This document shows positions 25,143-32,589 of a DNA stretch of 64,000 bases, piece by piece; the first letter of the stretch is position 1; each line of letters starts with the position of its first letter. The translations under genes and the position numbers were made by a program. The stretch is from the NCBI RefSeq assembly GCF_900102185.1, contig NZ_LT629690.1, positions 310,001 to 374,000 of the forward strand, written 5' to 3'. The notes below the pieces were generated by a model. It was not told the DNA's origin and ran no database searches. It worked only from the letters and a program-made list of their open reading frames with translations. The stretch is from Terriglobus roseus. GTDB lineage: Bacteria > Acidobacteriota > Terriglobia > Terriglobales > Acidobacteriaceae.

Positions 25143-25802
25143 ATGGCCAAGAGCAATGAAACCCTGGAGAAGCTGAAGCGTGGGATTCTGCAGTTTCAAA
25201 GCGAGGTGTACCCGGCACGCCGCGAAGAGTACGAATACGCTGCCACACACCCACAGAAGCCGCATACGCTGCTGATCACATGCGCGGACTCACGCATCGA
25301 TCCCGAAGCACTCACGCATAGTGGCCCCGGCGAAATCTTTGTCGCACGCAACGTGGGCAACATGGTGCCAGCCTATGGCGACATGCTGGGTGGTGTGTCT
25401 GCCGTGATTGAGTATGCGGTGGATGCGTTGAAGGTGAACCACGCTGTTGTATGCGGTCATACGGACTGCGGCGCTATGAAGGGAATTCTTGCAGGTGAGG
25501 GAGCACTGGATGCCATGCCCACTGTCAAGACCTGGCTTCGCAATGCGGATGCTGCTAAGCGCGTGGCGCAGACAATCGACGGCGAGAAGCCTGCATTGCA
25601 TACGATGACGGAGCAGAATGTGTTGCTGCAGTTGCAGCATCTGCGCACGCATCCGTCGGTAGCGGGAGCGATTGCTCGCGGTGACCTGACGTTGTCGGGA
25701 TGGGTATACGACATTGGTCACGGCGATGTGCGCATTTATGACGAGGCGGCGAACCGCTTTCTGTCTGTTCGAGAATCCGTAGCCCAGGAGGCCACTGCTT
25801 GA
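25143..25802 (+). CDS. Beta-class carbonic anhydrase
   Basis: A 219-residue cytosolic zinc enzyme interconverting CO2 and bicarbonate. Ligands are visible: C47 with the Asp-Arg dyad in CADSR (D49, R51), and H106 and C109 in GHTDCG. IFVARNVGNMVP and SAVIEYAVDAL are further family blocks. The start at 25143 has AGGAGAAGG (25130-25138) upstream. The last codons contain AGGAGG, which serves as the Shine-Dalgarno of the overlapping bestrophin gene. The pair suggests that bicarbonate is produced and moved by one coupled module; that link is inference. Confidence 0.96.
   Translation: MAKSNETLEKLKRGILQFQSEVYPARREEYEYAATHPQKPHTLLITCADSRIDPEALTHSGPGEIFVARNVGNMVPAYGDMLGGVSAVIEYAVDALKVNHAVVCGHTDCGAMKGILAGEGALDAMPTVKTWLRNADAAKRVAQTIDGEKPALHTMTEQNVLLQLQHLRTHPSVAGAIARGDLTLSGWVYDIGHGDVRIYDEAANRFLSVRESVAQEATA
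25786..25791 (+). promoter_or_regulatory. Strong Shine-Dalgarno inside the carbonic anhydrase gene
   Basis: AGGAGG lies seven bases before the TTG at 25799, which overlaps the carbonic anhydrase stop (TTGA). It fixes a non-ATG start for the bestrophin and implies translational coupling. Confidence 0.8.
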
Positions 25803-26713
25803 TCGTTCCTCACGCGCCGCAGCTTCGACGACTGCTGGAATACGTAGGCATGCCGCTTCTGCTGTTGTTTCTTTGGGACGCTGTCATTGTTCTGCTGTAC
25901 AAGGTTGCTCATTGGGATTGGCTCGCTTTGCCACATATTCCACTTGCGCTCTTTGGCTCATCCATTGGCCTGATTGTTGCGTTTCGCAATAACAGCAGCT
26001 ATGGCCGATGGTGGGAGGCGCGAACGATCTGGGGTGGTATCGTCAACAATTCAAGATCGTGGGCACGAGAAGTGCTCACGGCCATTGCACCGCAGAAACC
26101 CACGGAAAAGGATGCGGTTCGTGCCATGCAGGTGCGCATGGTGCATCTGCAGATTGCGTGGGTGCATGCGTTGCGTCAGCAGTTGCGTGGTCTGCCTCCG
26201 CTGGACGAGTTACATGGTCTGCTTCCAGAAGATGATCTGGTGGCTTTGAAGGACCAGAAGAACGTGGCCTTCACTCTGCAACTGTGGCAGGGAGACCTTG
26301 CACGGCAGGCCCTTGAGAACGATTGGATCGATAGTCTGCAGTGGTCTTCGCTAGATGGGACGCTGAACGATCTGATCGATTTTCAGGGCGGTTCGGAGCG
26401 TATCAAGAACACTCCGATGCCGAAGCAATACGACTTCTATCCACAGTTGTTTGTGAAGATCTATTGTCTGCTGCTTCCGCTGGGGCTGGTGCAGAACATG
26501 GGTTGGTTTACGCCGCTCGGTTCCACGCTGGTGGGATTCATCTTTATCGCGCTGGATAAGATTGGGCGCGATCTGGAAAATCCTTTCGACAACACGATCT
26601 ACGATATTCCGTTGACAGCGATGTCCCGGACTATCGAGATCAATCTGCGGCAGTCTCTGGGTGAGCGCTCTTTGCCTGCACCGGCAGAGGCGGTTCATGG
26701 CGTGCTCTGGTAA
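25799..26713 (+). CDS. Bestrophin family (UPF0187) anion channel/transporter
   Basis: A 304-residue membrane protein of the bestrophin family. Diagnostic segments are PLALFGSSIGLIVAFRNNSSYGRWWEAR (only its core motif RNNSSYGRWWEAR is needed), ARTIWGGIVNNSRSWARE, and the C-terminal QNMGWFTPLGSTLVGF, DLENPFDNTIYDIPL and SRTIEINLRQ. Four membrane helices are expected; bacterial homologues form pentamers. TTG at 25799 is the start because of the AGGAGG seven bases upstream. Bestrophins conduct chloride and bicarbonate in some systems and monovalent cations in one bacterial homologue; the carbonic anhydrase partner favours bicarbonate, which is inference. Confidence 0.92.
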   Translation: MIVPHAPQLRRLLEYVGMPLLLLFLWDAVIVLLYKVAHWDWLALPHIPLALFGSSIGLIVAFRNNSSYGRWWEARTIWGGIVNNSRSWAREVLTAIAPQKPTEKDAVRAMQVRMVHLQIAWVHALRQQLRGLPPLDELHGLLPEDDLVALKDQKNVAFTLQLWQGDLARQALENDWIDSLQWSSLDGTLNDLIDFQGGSERIKNTPMPKQYDFYPQLFVKIYCLLLPLGLVQNMGWFTPLGSTLVGFIFIALDKIGRDLENPFDNTIYDIPLTAMSRTIEINLRQSLGERSLPAPAEAVHGVLW

Positions 26714-26729
26714 TACCGGAGCATACAAA

Positions 26730-26794
26730 CTCCTAAACTTTTAGTTGACACACGGCGGCGGACAGGCGCATTCTTACTCCTAAAGATTTAGGAG
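26730..26794 (+). promoter_or_regulatory. Promoter and paired palindromic operators of the blaI-like operon
   Basis: A perfect palindrome CTCCTAAA-GA-TTTAGGAG lies at 26777-26794; its 3' half contains the Shine-Dalgarno GGAGGA. A partial copy, CTCCTAAA-CT-TTTAGTTG, lies at 26730-26747 and overlaps a TTGACA -35 box at 26745-26750. The centres are 47 bases apart. BlaI/MecI repressors bind as dimers to dyads, so these are the likely autoregulatory sites. Confidence 0.75.
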
Positions 26795-26806
26795 GAACGA
26801 ACGCGA

Positions 26807-27211
26807 ATGTCCGCCGCCGCTTCTGATAAGACTGCACTCACGCCGCTGGAACTGGAAATTATGCAGGTGCTGTGGAGCCAGGGGCCGAGCACGGCTGCGG
26901 AGATTGTGCCGCTGCTGAATGGCAACCTTGCTTACAACACCGTAGGCACCATGCTGCAAGTGCTGCTACGCAAAGGGCGTGTAAAGCGTACGGCAGAAGG
27001 GCGTGCCTATCGCTATCGTGCGACGGTGAGCCGTGAGCGGGCTGCGGGGTCGGCCATTGGCGATTTGTTGAAGCGCATGTTTGCGGGTGATGCGCAGGCC
27101 ATGCTGCTGGCGATGGTGGACTCCGGGCACGTTGACGCGGAAGATTTACAACGCGCGCGCAAGGCTCTGCAGGCAGCGGAACGCGAAGATGCGAAAGAGG
27201 CACGGGGATGA
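26807..27211 (+). CDS. BlaI/MecI/CopY-family transcriptional repressor
   Basis: A 134-residue winged-helix repressor. N-terminal LTPLELEIMQVLWSQGPSTAAEI, then YNTVGTMLQVLLRKGRVKR as recognition helix and wing, and a C-terminal dimerisation region (GDLLKRMFAGDAQAMLLAMV). BlaI proteins are released from DNA when the cognate M56 peptidase is activated. The stop overlaps the M56 gene start (ATGA at 27208-27211). Two dyads lie directly upstream. No beta-lactamase gene is in the window, so the signal and targets need not be beta-lactams. Confidence 0.93.
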   Translation: MSAAASDKTALTPLELEIMQVLWSQGPSTAAEIVPLLNGNLAYNTVGTMLQVLLRKGRVKRTAEGRAYRYRATVSRERAAGSAIGDLLKRMFAGDAQAMLLAMVDSGHVDAEDLQRARKALQAAEREDAKEARG

Positions 27212-29145
27212 GCGCGCCGGGGCTGTTTGACCAGGCGCTTGCTGCGTTTGCGCTGCATGCTGTGTGGCAGGTGCCATTGCTGGCGTGTGCGACGTGGTTG
27301 GCGGTGCGAGTAGGGCGGCCGAAGGTTCGGATTGCCCATGCGTTGTGGATGGCGACGCTGCTATTGTGTGTCGTTGCGCCGCTCTTATCGACCTGGCAGG
27401 GATATCGTGTGGCACGTGCTCACGCTCAGCAGAGTGCGGTTTTCATTAGCTACTCCGCGGACGATGCAGCGCACGATGTTCCGGCCATGCAACGCGAATC
27501 GGCCTGGCTGCGCTTCGCGCACAAGCACTTTAATACTGTGGATGGCTTACGGCCCCTTGCATTTGCTCTTCCGCCGCATGCGGCGCGTGGTATTGCAGCG
27601 CTGTATGTGTTGTTGCTTCTGTTTGCGTGTGTGAAATTCGGCATTGCGTGGCGACGTGCGCGGCTTTTGATACTCGCCGCGTCAGCTGACGTTCCGCAGC
27701 GGTTTGTTCAAGAAATGCGGGAGCAGTGCGAGTTGATGGATTGTGCGCTACCGTCTGTTGCGATGAGCGATGAAGTTGCGGGGCCGCTGTTGGCTGGAGT
27801 GTTGTGGCCAACGTTGTTGCTGCCTGCACACTCTGCAGATGAACTCAGCGAAGAGGAAGTTGAGGCGGTGTTGGCGCATGAACTTTCTCACCTTCGTCGC
27901 CGCGATCCTCTTTGGCATGCCGTGTCTTCCGTGATGTTGTTGCCGGTGCAGTTTCATCCCGCGGCAAAGTGGATTGCGTCGCGTATCCGGCAGACGCGTG
28001 AGATGGCCTGCGATGCAGATGCCGTGGCGTTGATGGGATCGTTGCGCTATGCGGATGCGTTGTTGTGTGTCGCAGAGCGTATGACCTTTTCGCCTGCTGC
28101 TACAGAAGGCGTAGGGTTGAGACTTTTCGATGTTGAGCACGTGTATACAGCTACCGCTCGCGACGGTCGGCTGCGGTCAAAAACAGGGCCTGCGACGGTG
28201 GGCCTCGAACTCTTCGACGCCACGGGCGCCATGGAGGAACGTATGAGGTCCATGATGAAAAACGATGAACCGATGAGCCTTCGCAGTCGTTGGACACGCG
28301 GCATTGCTGCTGCTGCAATTACCGCAACAGGAGTGGCGGGTGCTTGCATGATCCAGGTGCAGCCTGCCTTGGCTGCACAGCAGAAGGACGCGACAGCAGA
28401 AGCTCCAAAGATGAAGGTGGTGGTCGATGCAAACGACAATGGTCCCGCTCTGGTAAGCGGACGTCGGGTGCAAAAACAGTTGCAAGATGCAAGCCGGCGA
28501 TTGAATGACGCCGAGACACATGCAGCGACCGACGAAGATCGCAACAAGATTGCCACCGCACAGCAGATGCTTCGCGCGGCGCAATCGGAACTAACAGCGC
28601 AGAGTGCTCCGCGCACGATGATGCTCCGTGTCGATCATGATGCGCAGTTGGAAAGTGGCGATAGAGTTAAGATCCACCTGCAACGCTTGGATGCGCAGTT
28701 ATACAAAGTGCAGCTGGACGGACAGAAGCCCCGAGTGGATGTGAAACTGCAGGCGTTGCAAGTGCAACCGCGTGTGGAGTTGGAGCGAAGCCTGGTGATG
28801 ATTACAAAGCTGGAGCCGCCTGTACTGGCTGTTTCTTTGCAGGAGAGCGACAGACCGATAAAGGTTTCTGCGAATGTAATGGCAGGAAATACGTTGACGA
28901 AAGTGACTCCGGAGTATCCAGCGTCAGCGAAAGACGCGAAGATTCAGGGCCAAGTGGTGTTGCACGCGATCATTGATGAGAACGGCAAGGTGGAACAGAT
29001 TTCCGTCGTTAGTTCTCCGGATAGTGCGTTGTCAAAGTCTTCCATTGAAGCAGTACAGCATTGGACGTATAAGCCATATCTGCTGAATGGAAGGCCGACG
29101 GCAGTTGATACGACCATCAACGTGAACTTCACACTGGCACCATGA
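27208..29145 (+). CDS. M56 (BlaR1-type) membrane metallopeptidase with C-terminal TonB domain
   Basis: A 645-residue protein. Its N-terminal half contains about four membrane helices and the M56 zinc peptidase: HELSH at residues 224-228 and the third-ligand segment EMACDADA starting near residue 265. After a further membrane helix (GIAAAAITATGVAGACMIQV) comes a periplasmic Gln/Arg-rich region and a TonB C-terminal domain (VTPEYPASAKDAKIQGQVVL, HWTYKPYLLNGRP). There is no penicillin-binding sensor domain; the TonB-like domain replaces it. It is the likely sensor-protease for the BlaI partner. It overlaps both neighbours by four bases, forming a tight three-gene operon. Confidence 0.92.
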   Translation: MSAPGLFDQALAAFALHAVWQVPLLACATWLAVRVGRPKVRIAHALWMATLLLCVVAPLLSTWQGYRVARAHAQQSAVFISYSADDAAHDVPAMQRESAWLRFAHKHFNTVDGLRPLAFALPPHAARGIAALYVLLLLFACVKFGIAWRRARLLILAASADVPQRFVQEMREQCELMDCALPSVAMSDEVAGPLLAGVLWPTLLLPAHSADELSEEEVEAVLAHELSHLRRRDPLWHAVSSVMLLPVQFHPAAKWIASRIRQTREMACDADAVALMGSLRYADALLCVAERMTFSPAATEGVGLRLFDVEHVYTATARDGRLRSKTGPATVGLELFDATGAMEERMRSMMKNDEPMSLRSRWTRGIAAAAITATGVAGACMIQVQPALAAQQKDATAEAPKMKVVVDANDNGPALVSGRRVQKQLQDASRRLNDAETHAATDEDRNKIATAQQMLRAAQSELTAQSAPRTMMLRVDHDAQLESGDRVKIHLQRLDAQLYKVQLDGQKPRVDVKLQALQVQPRVELERSLVMITKLEPPVLAVSLQESDRPIKVSANVMAGNTLTKVTPEYPASAKDAKIQGQVVLHAIIDENGKVEQISVVSSPDSALSKSSIEAVQHWTYKPYLLNGRPTAVDTTINVNFTLAP

Positions 29146-30254
29146 TTCGTAGCTATCTTTCTGCAGCGATGGCGGCTGTCTGCGTTGCTCTTACGGGATG
29201 CAGCGCCGCGCATCGCGTGGATGCGCCTTCGATTCATTTGATGGAAGCTGCTGGCTATCCTGTGTTGACTTCTGCTGCGGATGCTTCGCAGAAGTTGACG
29301 GTGCAGACGACGATTGCGTTGGGTGCATCGTCAACTGCCGATTGTTCGATTGTGAGTAAGGTGTTTTCGCTGCAGCCCCCTGCTGATGCAGGTACTTCGC
29401 AGTGGATGATGACGAGTCCGAGCGTACAGGGATGGCAGGTGGCGGATACCGCTTCGCAGCTTCGCACAGAGTGGAGCGCGTTTGTGGCACAGCTTGCAGA
29501 ACTCAGACGTGCGGGATGTTTTGGTGCAGGCCGGAGCACGGCCGTGTTGCAGCAGATGATTGCCGATGCCATTCCTGTGCCTTCGGATGAAGCGCTTGTG
29601 TTGCGTTATGGATTCAGTGGCGAAGGTGTCGCGGATCTGCAGCCGGGAATGGTGTTGCAGGTGGAACGTAGTGTTCTCGGCGAACGCAAAGGGCGGCGTG
29701 AGTTGCAATCGCTACAGGCAGATTATGAAGTGATTGCTGCTGGCGATGGTGTGCGGCTAAAGCAGGTGCGTGCGGAGACGCTGCACATGCAGGAGCGGCC
29801 TGATGAGATCTTCGCCCTGGATCGGCTCACGCAGAATGTTTCGCATCTGCGGTTGTTGTTGCAGAACCTTACACCGGGAACGTCGGCGCAGCGGCCGCCG
29901 ATTTTGCTAATGGGTAAGGAAGACGCCGCTTTGCAGCGCGTTTCCGCAAATGTGGAAGCACAGGGTTGCGAGGCTGCTAAGAATGTTGCCGGTGTGCAAT
30001 GTCTAACGTTTCATGAAGCGGTCAGCCTGCTGGTGGCGGTGAAGGTGAATCGTAAGCCTGTGACGTTTGCATTGGGAACAACGCTGGGAGTGGTGCTGGA
30101 GGCGCAGGGGATTGATCCTGCGACCGCAACACTACGTCGTTTGTTAACGAATGGCCGCGTGGCCGCGGTGATCTTTCCGCAGACGCGCGATGGCGCCTCC
30201 CGCATTGTGTTGCAAGGCGAGGATGAGATTGTCGGAACTAAGTTAAGTAAATGA
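29142..30254 (+). CDS. Predicted lipoprotein, third gene of the BlaI-M56 operon
   Basis: A 370-residue protein starting in the stop codon of the M56 gene (ATGA). It has a lipoprotein signal peptide ending LTGC, with Cys20 for acylation. The mature part has no recognised domain: a Ser/Thr-rich N-terminal portion, a central predicted helix pair (TEWSAFVAQLAELRRAGCFG), and a C-terminal segment with PVTFALGTTLGVVLEAQGI and VIFPQTRDGASRIVLQGE. Since it is cotranslated with the sensor protease, it may be a periplasmic partner, ligand-sensing accessory or substrate; nothing proves which. Confidence 0.7.
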   Translation: MIRSYLSAAMAAVCVALTGCSAAHRVDAPSIHLMEAAGYPVLTSAADASQKLTVQTTIALGASSTADCSIVSKVFSLQPPADAGTSQWMMTSPSVQGWQVADTASQLRTEWSAFVAQLAELRRAGCFGAGRSTAVLQQMIADAIPVPSDEALVLRYGFSGEGVADLQPGMVLQVERSVLGERKGRRELQSLQADYEVIAAGDGVRLKQVRAETLHMQERPDEIFALDRLTQNVSHLRLLLQNLTPGTSAQRPPILLMGKEDAALQRVSANVEAQGCEAAKNVAGVQCLTFHEAVSLLVAVKVNRKPVTFALGTTLGVVLEAQGIDPATATLRRLLTNGRVAAVIFPQTRDGASRIVLQGEDEIVGTKLSK

Positions 30255-30255
30255 A

Positions 30256-31626
30256 CTAACGTTCCGGGTGCAGATTCATCTTGAGGAAGTCCACATAGAC
30301 TGGCCAGTCGGAAGGAACCATGCCGTGGCCGCCGTTGTGCATCTCGTAGCTTAGATCGTGAAAAATTGGTACGCCTGCTGCGGGTAAAACATCTGTGCCG
30401 AGGTCCTGCTTGCCGTAGAGACGGTAGACAGGGCCTGCAGCGACGGCGGCTAGAAACTCGCCTTTAGGATCGCTCCAGAAGTCGGTGTTGCCAGTTTGCA
30501 GCAGCAGCGGACGCGGCGCAACGAGTGCGACGAGCATGTTCGCGTCCATCGGTGCGTTATCCGGGAAGCCTGCGTAGTTGGCCCAGTTCTTCGCGAACTG
30601 ATAGGGGTAACGGCTAGGCGCGGTCATGTGTGCGATGGTCTCGCCGTAGTTGCGATGGCTGAGTGCTCCGCCGCCTTCGCCACCGCAGCTTGCAATGACT
30701 GCGGCGAAGCGTTGGTCATGCGCGCCCGCCCACAGCGCAGTTTTGCCCAGGCGTGAGATGCCGTGAACGGCGACACGTTTTGCGTCGATGTCTTTGTCGG
30801 TTTCGAAGTAGTCCTGTACGCGGCTCATGCCCCACGCCCATGCCGCGATGGAGCCCCATGCGTCGCCGGGACGGTCGTCGTTGTTCTTGATGTTCATGGC
30901 GCGTATGCCATCAGGAACGCCGGCGGGATAGTCAGGATCGATGTCGCCGTAATAGAAGGTGGCGATGCCGATGCCTGCGTCAAGGAAGATGTCGGCGTTC
31001 AGTTTGCCGAAGGCGCGCGTGGGCATTTCGCGTTTGCCGGTCTTCGGGTTCCACACTTCGACGGGGCGGATGCCGGGATCGTCAAAAGCCATTTGCGGTG
31101 CGCCGAAGTTGATGCTGAGCAACACTGGCGTGCGCTTCTTGGCCGAGACTTTTGCTGCGGGAAGATATTCGACCAGGTTGATGTGTGGGCCGGTCTTCTC
31201 TTTGTTCAACCAGATCACAACCTGTTTGCGAATGGCCTTGCCGTTGAGGGCGGGGGTGCCTTTGTCGAAGACCTCGAAGCTCTCGTCTGCTGGCTTGCCG
31301 GGCGCAATGCCGTATTGCTGCGTTTCAAAGAGGCGTACGATTTCGGGGCGGCGTTTGGTTTCCCATGTCTTTACATCGCGGACGGGAGTGCCGTCGGCCA
31401 TCTTCAGTGCGTCAGGAAGTGTGTACGTGCCTACTTTGCTCTCGTCGTAATTGACGGGAATGCCTGCAACGTCTTCAGGCTTGGCCGGAGGCGTCGTGGA
31501 CGTCGCGGATGGCAGATTGGGGCCAGCCTGCGGCGTTGCCGGAGCGCTTTGTGCGTTTGCTGTAGCTGCAGCGAGAAGGATGGCGAGCGCGAGAGGCAGG
31601 CGGGTGGCACGCAATGTACGGCGCAA
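30256..31626 (-). CDS. Secreted CE15-type glucuronoyl esterase
   Basis: A 456-residue alpha/beta hydrolase with a Sec signal peptide (LPLALAILLAAATANA) followed by a Pro/Ala/Thr linker. The nucleophile motif HGISRLGKTALW (S291) corresponds to the GxSRxGK signature of family CE15. CGGEGGGAL supplies the expected Glu (E317), and YEMHNGGHGM supplies the catalytic His. CE15 enzymes cut ester links between lignin alcohols and the glucuronoyl groups of xylan. Together with the other glycosidases here it fits hemicellulose turnover. It meets the lipoprotein gene tail to tail, one base apart. Confidence 0.88.
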   Translation of the reverse strand: MRRTLRATRLPLALAILLAAATANAQSAPATPQAGPNLPSATSTTPPAKPEDVAGIPVNYDESKVGTYTLPDALKMADGTPVRDVKTWETKRRPEIVRLFETQQYGIAPGKPADESFEVFDKGTPALNGKAIRKQVVIWLNKEKTGPHINLVEYLPAAKVSAKKRTPVLLSINFGAPQMAFDDPGIRPVEVWNPKTGKREMPTRAFGKLNADIFLDAGIGIATFYYGDIDPDYPAGVPDGIRAMNIKNNDDRPGDAWGSIAAWAWGMSRVQDYFETDKDIDAKRVAVHGISRLGKTALWAGAHDQRFAAVIASCGGEGGGALSHRNYGETIAHMTAPSRYPYQFAKNWANYAGFPDNAPMDANMLVALVAPRPLLLQTGNTDFWSDPKGEFLAAVAAGPVYRLYGKQDLGTDVLPAAGVPIFHDLSYEMHNGGHGMVPSDWPVYVDFLKMNLHPER

Positions 31627-31720
31627 CGGAATACTCCATGTGCGAAATTAAGTACCGTCACACCGTAGTTTCACGTAACAACAAGCGTCAAGTGCCAGCC
31701 TGAGACATTTGTATTAATTA

Positions 31721-31766
31721 AGAAAAAAGTAAAGCCTTCGTCATCGCTAACGGAAGACGAAGGCTT
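31721..31766 (-). terminator. Intrinsic terminator of the ABC ATPase gene
   Basis: AAGCCTTCGTC (31732-31742) pairs with GACGAAGGCTT (31756-31766). Reading the minus strand, the stem is followed by a T-rich run (TTTACTTTTTTC). It terminates the ABC transporter gene. Confidence 0.88.
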
Positions 31767-31786
31767 AGAACTTCATGCTTTGTTGC

Positions 31787-32518
31787 TTAGCCTGCCAGCA
31801 GGCTGCCGATCAGTGACTTGCGCGATTCGCGGGGTGGTGGCGGCGCGTCGTGCAGGCGGCCGTCGCGGACGTAAAGTATGCGGTCGGCGATGGCTGCGGC
31901 TTCCGGATTGTGGGTAATCATCAACACGGTCTGGCCCATTTCTTTGGAGGCATGGCGCAGCATTTCCAGCACGGTTTCGCTGTTTTCCGTGTCGAGATTG
32001 CCGGTGGGTTCGTCGGCCAGGATGATGGCCGGGCGGGTGATGAGTGCGCGTGCAATGGCCACACGCTGCTGCTCGCCACCCGAGAGTTCGCTGGGACGGT
32101 TGTCCAGGCGATTCTCGATGCGGAGAAGCTCCGCAAGATGGTGCAGCAGATTCTGGTCCAGCGGCTGGCCGTTATCTGCAATGGAGTGCGCCAGTTCCAC
32201 GTTGCCGCGCGCGGTGAGCGTGGGCAACAGGTTGAAACGCTGGAAGATGAAACCGATCTTCTGGCCGCGCTTGCGCGTGCGCTCCGCGTCGGAGAGGGAA
32301 CTGAAGTCTACGCCGTCAATGGTGACTGAGCCGCCGGTGGCTCGGGTGAGGCCGCCGAGAAGGTAAAAGAGTGTCGACTTGCCGGAACCCGAGGGCCCAA
32401 CGATGGCGACAAACTCACCGCGATCAATGGTGAAGGTGGCGTCGCGCAGCGCGTGTGTTTCGATTTTTCCGCTGCGATAAGTTTTTCCGAGCTGCTGTGC
32501 GACGATGATGGGCGGCAT
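31787..32518 (-). CDS. ABC transporter ATP-binding protein, LolD/MacB-like, without adjacent permease
   Basis: A 243-residue nucleotide-binding subunit: Walker A GPSGSGKST (about residues 40-48), Q-loop IFQRFNLLPTLT, signature LSGGEQQRVAIARAL, Walker B IILADEPTGNLD and switch His in MITHNPE. The NLLPTLTARGNVELA pattern places it with the LolD/MacB/FtsE-like type VII group, which works with FtsX-like permeases in lipoprotein release or efflux. No permease gene is nearby: the upstream gene is divergent and the downstream one is the CE15 esterase after a terminator. The partner must be elsewhere or shared. Confidence 0.93.
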   Translation of the reverse strand: MPPIIVAQQLGKTYRSGKIETHALRDATFTIDRGEFVAIVGPSGSGKSTLFYLLGGLTRATGGSVTIDGVDFSSLSDAERTRKRGQKIGFIFQRFNLLPTLTARGNVELAHSIADNGQPLDQNLLHHLAELLRIENRLDNRPSELSGGEQQRVAIARALITRPAIILADEPTGNLDTENSETVLEMLRHASKEMGQTVLMITHNPEAAAIADRILYVRDGRLHDAPPPPRESRKSLIGSLLAG

Positions 32519-32589
32519 ACCTGTTTTAAGTCTATCGCGGATGGGCGATGGGCATGTGTTGGGGCCATCCTGCTACCATTCGCCTATCC

